From Azolla pinnata (Eukaryota; Streptophyta; Polypodiopsida; Salviniales; Salviniaceae), in assembly GCA_037176905.1 (NCBI GenBank), contig JBBBWG010031275.1, positions 1 through 39,198 on the forward strand: 39,198 nucleotides of DNA, in the 5' to 3' direction. Below the pieces are notes generated by a model that was not told the origin of the DNA, did no database searches, and worked only from the letters and a program-made list of their open reading frames with translations. The first letter of the stretch is position 1; every line of letters begins with the position of its first letter. Below are positions 35,055 to 39,198 of the stretch, piece after piece. The position numbers and the translations under genes were made by a program.

Positions 35055-35460
35055 GAAAGGACTCAGACCAGATATATTAGCATGGAGTTTGATATATGTG
35101 TCGCTGATGATCAGAATTGCTCTTTGATCTGAATGAATGAATGAATGAATGAATGATGATGTTATACCCTAGGGTGCCTGTAAAAAAAGATTGATACTAG
35201 CTAGATTAGCATGGAAATTTAATATGCAGGTTCATGATATGATCAGCATTGTCTTTGGCCTGAATGATCATGCTATATGCTAGGTAAAAAACAGGGTACT
35301 TAGAAAAAAGGACTGACACCTGATAGAATTTTGATATACATGTCAGTGACACGATCGACACTGTCATTAACCGGAATGAATAATGATGTTACATGTCGAT
35401 GACATGATTGGCATTGTCTTTCACCAGACTGAATGATGACTTGGTAAAGTTTAGGGCACT
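35055..35460 (+). repeat. About 120-bp diverged tandem repeat in the TOM2B-like intron
   Basis: Three to four copies of a unit containing GATATATGTGTCGCTGATGA, ..GAATTGCTCTTTGATCTGAA and ..GATGATGTTATACC. Later copies read TCAGTGACACGATCGACACT and TCGATGACATGATTGGCATT. The first copy carries a GAAT tetranucleotide run (35131-35155). Confidence 0.7.
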
Positions 35461-36678
35461 ATTATTTTCAAGGCTAAACCATGTTTAAATACTTCATTGT
35501 GTGTAAGCTCAACCATGTGTGTAACAGATCTTATGTTAGCTCGATTAATGCTATTTTAACCCATTGTACCACTTGTTGAGTTATTTCTAGGGAGTATATT
35601 CTCTAGTCTCAAATCCACATAGACGTAAGAGAGTATATCAGTCTGGCTAAGGACTCAATAGGCTGTTGACTATAATGAATGAGAGTACTGTAGGCGACAT
35701 ATATTTAAAAAAAAATTTAAGCCTAGAGATTGGTTGGATGAACTCAATGCTCCACCAGTTGTAAACAGCTAGATGATGCTCTACAGTTTTGATGTAAGGA
35801 CCAGGGCCTTAAGTTCATTTCCATTCTTCTAATTGTTAATGGAATACTCTCCATTGTCGATCGCTCAATGATTAGTTAGTTTTCAGGTTTTGAATACCAT
35901 GGTGTTCCACATCTCATATCAAAGCCCTTAGGAGGTGAGGAATGATGATGAACACCGAGCAGTGGTCCTCATGATGATCTTGAATACACAATGCTCGTAG
36001 TTTTCTGTCATGCTCTTATTTATGAAGGGGTTTGAGGGCCCTAATCATCAGAGCCTGTAAGAATCCAATGGCATATGGAAAGTGTAAGCTTCCCCAACAC
36101 ACAGTTCATCTCGTTGGTCTTTTCTGTCTGATATTACTTGTCATTGTGGTTCTGCCTTTTTCATCTCCAGCTAACAGAAACATCTGAACTAACATATTGA
36201 TGCAAAATCTTGTTCTTGCCATCGCTTTCGATACAATTTCTCTTTCGAGATTAACCTTTATTTGGTGACACAATGTTATCTATTGCTTGGGGAATCGAGG
36301 ATCCAGGTACAACTTTTTGATTTTTAGTAACAGTGGAGAAGGAAATTATTATATCTTTAGCAGAGTGGTGAAGTTCAAAGAGAATAGAGGGAATGATGTG
36401 ATTTACTCATGTGCATGTGCCTTATACAAATACAACCCACTAGCAAAGTCAGGAAGTAGCTTTAGAATTCTCTTTGGCTCCCAGGAAAGGTTAGTATAAC
36501 CTATACCTCTGGCCTGTCTACTCTTTCTGTTGAAAAAATTTGACTATGTACACTGACAAATTAATAAAAGTAAAGAGAGTCAGTGAGTGAGTTCTCCCTC
36601 AACTTTACTGTTGTGTGGCTTGTATTTGATCCATTTTGTCCCATACTTTCTCAGACATGATAACGGAAATGCCAAAGA
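35461..36678. other. Intron or intergenic DNA, no further gene seen
   Basis: Apart from the weak candidate third exon of the TOM2B-like gene (35887-35931), I find no convincing coding sequence. The last few hundred bases are the probable promoter and leader of the PPR gene. Confidence 0.35.
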
Positions 36679-38469
36679 GTGAATTTGATGGATGATGGAT
36701 ACTGTGCAGCAACAATTGCGTCAATGCGTCCACTGTCTGTCATGATTGCTTTAGATAGGGATGGTGGGAAGTTAAGTGAGGCCATCCGCACTGCAGAAGA
36801 GACAAAAAAGAAGGGAATCTCACACTATATTTCTAGTGATTTCATATACTGCCTTATCAGGTCCTGCCTTAAGAAGAAGGATTGTGTTTCTGCCAAACGC
36901 ATCCATCTTCTTATCAAGGGCACACACCTTCAATCCATTACTTTTCTTAGTGACAACCTCATTCGCTTGTTCGCCGCATGTGGGGCATTGCAGGAAGCTT
37001 ACAATGTCTTCTTACATGTACAAAAACCTACTGCATACACATGCAACTCAATGATTTCTGCGTTTGCTAAATTTGGCGAAAATCATCAAGCTCTCTTGTT
37101 GTACAACAACATGATGTGTACTGGAATTGTGCCAGATAAAGTCACTTTTCTGTCTATCTTAAAGGCTTGCAAGAGCATCTATTGCCTAAGGCATGTCCAT
37201 GGGGAAATCCTCGAACATGGATTTGGATTTGATGTGAACATTTGGAATACATTGTTATCTGTATATTGTAAATTTTCAGACGTGAAGGATGCTGAGAATG
37301 TCTTTAATAGCATTCAATGCAAGAATGTGGTGACATGGAGCGTCATGATTTCAGGGTATGCAGAATATGGGCATGGTTGGTTGGCATTGAGTCTTTTTCA
37401 GGAAATGAGGCATGCAGGGATTGATCCTAACATCCTCACATTCTCCTCTCTCATGAAAGCATGTAGCAGCATTGGTGACATTGACCACAGCTTCTATATA
37501 CACAGTGAGTTTTTGAGAAGTCATGTGACATCTGATTGTGTGATTGATGGTGCCCTTGTAGACATGTATGCGAAATGTGGGAGCACAAAGGAAGCACGTA
37601 AAGTTTTTGATGATATTTCTACTCCAGACATTGTGTCATGGGGTGCAATGATTCTAGGATATATAATGGAAGATGATGCTATTGCTGCACTCAAGCTTTT
37701 TGAAAAAATGGAGCAGACTGATTTGAAGCCGAATCGAGCTATCTATCTTTCTGTGGTAAAAGCATGTGGTAGCTTGCGGGCAATAGAACAAGGCAGGCTG
37801 GTTCATTCTCAGATTATCAGAGGAGGTTTAGAGTCAGATGTTGTGATTGGGACTGTGCTCACAGATATGTACATAAAATGTGGAAGCCTATGTGAGGCTT
37901 TCCGAGCATGTAAGGAGTTGCAGAACCCGGATGCCATTACATGGGGATCAATTGTGTCAGGTTTTGCATCCCATGGGAGCTCTGGGTTGGCTTGGGAATG
38001 CCTCGAGGACATGCAACAGTGTGGATTTCGACCTGGTGATGCTACATTTACTAGTATCTTGACTGCCTGTGGTCATGCTGGCCTCCTAGGAGATGGACAC
38101 CAGTATTTTGAAATGATGAGGGAAGTTCATGGAGTTGTGCCGAATATTGAACATTTCGGTTGTATGATTGATCTATTTGGTCGTGCAGGCTGGTTACAAG
38201 AGGCAGAAGCTCTACAATGCACCATGCCAGTTTACCCAGATGGTACTATTTGGAGGTCATTGCTTACGAGCTGTAAAAGCTATGACAATTTAGAGTTGGC
38301 TAGTGAATGCTTCAACAGAGCTTGCATATTATATCCTGATCATGCTTCTGGATATGTTCTAATGTCAAGCATGTATGCTGCAGGCAATAGCTGGGAAGAG
38401 GTTGAACATACTGAAACCATGAAGAAGTGGGCTGGTGCATTGTATATGCTTGAGAGAGAACCTGGATAG
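36679..38469 (+). CDS. PLS-class pentatricopeptide repeat protein, E+ region frameshifted
   Basis: Intronless, 596 residues. A short N-terminal stretch (residues 1-45) is followed by alternating P, L and S type PPR motifs from about residue 50 to 500: TCNSMISAFAKFGENHQALL, VTWSVMISGYAEYGHGWLAL, ALVDMYAKCGSTKEARKVFD, IVSWGAMILGYIMEDDAIAA, ATFTSILTACGHAGLLGDGH and HFGCMIDLFGRAGWLQEAEA. An E-type region follows (WRSLLTSCKSYDNLELASEC, YPDHASGYVLMSSMYAAG). The protein stops at LEREPG just where the family's E+ motif should begin. That motif is present in another frame immediately downstream. Such proteins bind single organellar RNAs and usually specify C-to-U editing sites, with a DYW domain in cis or trans. 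No DYW domain is seen. The start at 36679 is the first ATG, and the ATG at 36724 is an alternative. Confidence 0.88.
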   Translation: MNLMDDGYCAATIASMRPLSVMIALDRDGGKLSEAIRTAEETKKKGISHYISSDFIYCLIRSCLKKKDCVSAKRIHLLIKGTHLQSITFLSDNLIRLFAACGALQEAYNVFLHVQKPTAYTCNSMISAFAKFGENHQALLLYNNMMCTGIVPDKVTFLSILKACKSIYCLRHVHGEILEHGFGFDVNIWNTLLSVYCKFSDVKDAENVFNSIQCKNVVTWSVMISGYAEYGHGWLALSLFQEMRHAGIDPNILTFSSLMKACSSIGDIDHSFYIHSEFLRSHVTSDCVIDGALVDMYAKCGSTKEARKVFDDISTPDIVSWGAMILGYIMEDDAIAALKLFEKMEQTDLKPNRAIYLSVVKACGSLRAIEQGRLVHSQIIRGGLESDVVIGTVLTDMYIKCGSLCEAFRACKELQNPDAITWGSIVSGFASHGSSGLAWECLEDMQQCGFRPGDATFTSILTACGHAGLLGDGHQYFEMMREVHGVVPNIEHFGCMIDLFGRAGWLQEAEALQCTMPVYPDGTIWRSLLTSCKSYDNLELASECFNRACILYPDHASGYVLMSSMYAAGNSWEEVEHTETMKKWAGALYMLEREPG

Positions 38470-38645
38470 ACATTAGCAGCAAGGTTCACAGTTTTATTTT
38501 CTCAGCTAACATCAAGCCCGAAAGTTGCTCACGTTTATGTCAAGTTTTTAGTCTAAGACAGAATGGACCAGATTCATGTTCCCCGTTTAGAGGCAGTGCC
38601 TGGAGAGTCTCTGTCTATCTTAGACAAGATGAGATTCTTTTGTGA
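38463..38645 (+). pseudogene. Out-of-frame E+ tail of the PPR gene
   Basis: In the frame beginning at 38463 the DNA reads WIDISSKVHSFIFSANI and runs on open for about 60 codons to a TGA. W-I-(D/E)-I/V-..-K-V-H-(S/E)-F is the standard E+ signature following PPR E motifs. It is shifted relative to the upstream frame and overlaps its TAG, so a small indel has separated it. Confidence 0.7.
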
Positions 38646-38694
38646 AAATCATTGTAGTCTATAAAAATGGGCAGTGTTTTGCTCATAATCATGT

Positions 38695-38903
38695 ACAGAT
38701 TGAGATAACATTCTTGCTGAGAGCATCTAAATGAGACAAAGAAGATTTCCATTTTAGAAATCATCCCATCCTAGAGATAATATTGCAGCATTGATTCTCT
38801 TGGAATAGAAAATCAATATACAGATTAGATAACATTCTTGCTGAGAGCATATAACTGAGACAAAGAGGATTTCCATTTCAGAAATCATCCCATCCTAGAG
38901 AGA
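38695..38903 (+). repeat. About 125-bp tandem duplication in PPR 3' flank
   Basis: ACAGATT.GATAACATTCTTG with GCTGAGAGCAT, GACAAAGA.GATTTCCATTT and AATCATCCCATCCTAGAGA occurs at 38695 and again at 38820. A third, weaker partial copy lies near 39055-39100. Confidence 0.85.
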
Positions 38904-38956
38904 TGGTTGCAAATGATTTAAATGGTTTGAGAGCCTTACACTATTGAATCAATTGT

Positions 38957-39198
38957 TGGATGCTAGTAGGAAGCTTGCCAAGCCTCAGATTGAAGGTTTC
39001 TTTGTAAAACTAATTGTAGTTTATAACAATGGGTAGTGTGTTGATCACAATTATATACAGATTGCGATTAACATTCTTTCTTAGAACATTTAACTGGAAG
39101 AAAGTGAGTTTGACATTTAACTGGATGCTAGTAGGAAGCTTGCCAAGCCTCAGATTGAAGGTTTCTTTGTAAAACTAATTGTAGTTTATAACAATGGG
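38957..39198 (+). repeat. 165-bp period tandem repeat, cut by the window end
   Basis: A 77-bp block starting TGGATGCTAGTAGGAAGCTT at 38957 recurs without any difference at 39122 and runs to the last base, so the array may continue beyond the window. Confidence 0.9.

Overview
The window is nuclear DNA of a land plant, most likely a fern. It has short spliceosomal introns with GT..AG ends, AT-rich intergenic DNA full of decayed repeats, a plant-type histone promoter, a PORR-domain gene and a PLS-class PPR gene. The PPR wording (for example GRAGWLQEAEALQCTMP, WRSLLTSCKSYDNLEL) resembles fern homologues I know. The fern assignment is inference.

Layout. 1-3100: a two-exon DUF1191-type membrane protein gene (+) whose intron is packed with GAT and GGATGG microsatellites and a duplicated block with telomere-like motifs. 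3690-4420: a tandem array of about 68-nt exon-like cassettes, each with branch-point, polypyrimidine-AG and GTAAG-like signals. 4430-7590: AT-rich, no gene seen. 7594-10717 (-): a decayed intron-containing gene whose frames read as a ParB/sulfiredoxin-like domain followed by a beta-class N4/N6 amino-DNA-methyltransferase. This is the most unusual object here. 10830-10884: a perfect GC-rich hairpin. 12575-14686: a non-autonomous CACTA transposon with TAT target duplication, degenerate subterminal repeats and an internal minisatellite. 14718-17440: several tandem repeats.

18048-19379 (+): a PORR-domain organellar RNA-binding protein. 21600-23520: LINE relics in head-to-head orientation. 24329-25098 (+): a histone H2A gene with two copies of the plant histone hexamer/octamer (type I) promoter element, a TATA box and one intron. 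27017-32236 (+): a complete 14-exon PTB3-like polypyrimidine-tract-binding protein gene. 34580-35016 (+): first two exons of a small gene resembling plant TOM2B, 3' end unclear. 36679-38469 (+): a PLS-class PPR gene whose E+ region lies just past the stop in another frame.

The genes do not form a pathway. PTB, PORR and PPR are all RNA-binding proteins, but their proximity is probably chance. All exon joins were checked by hand for phase. Protein family calls are from motif recognition, without database searches.
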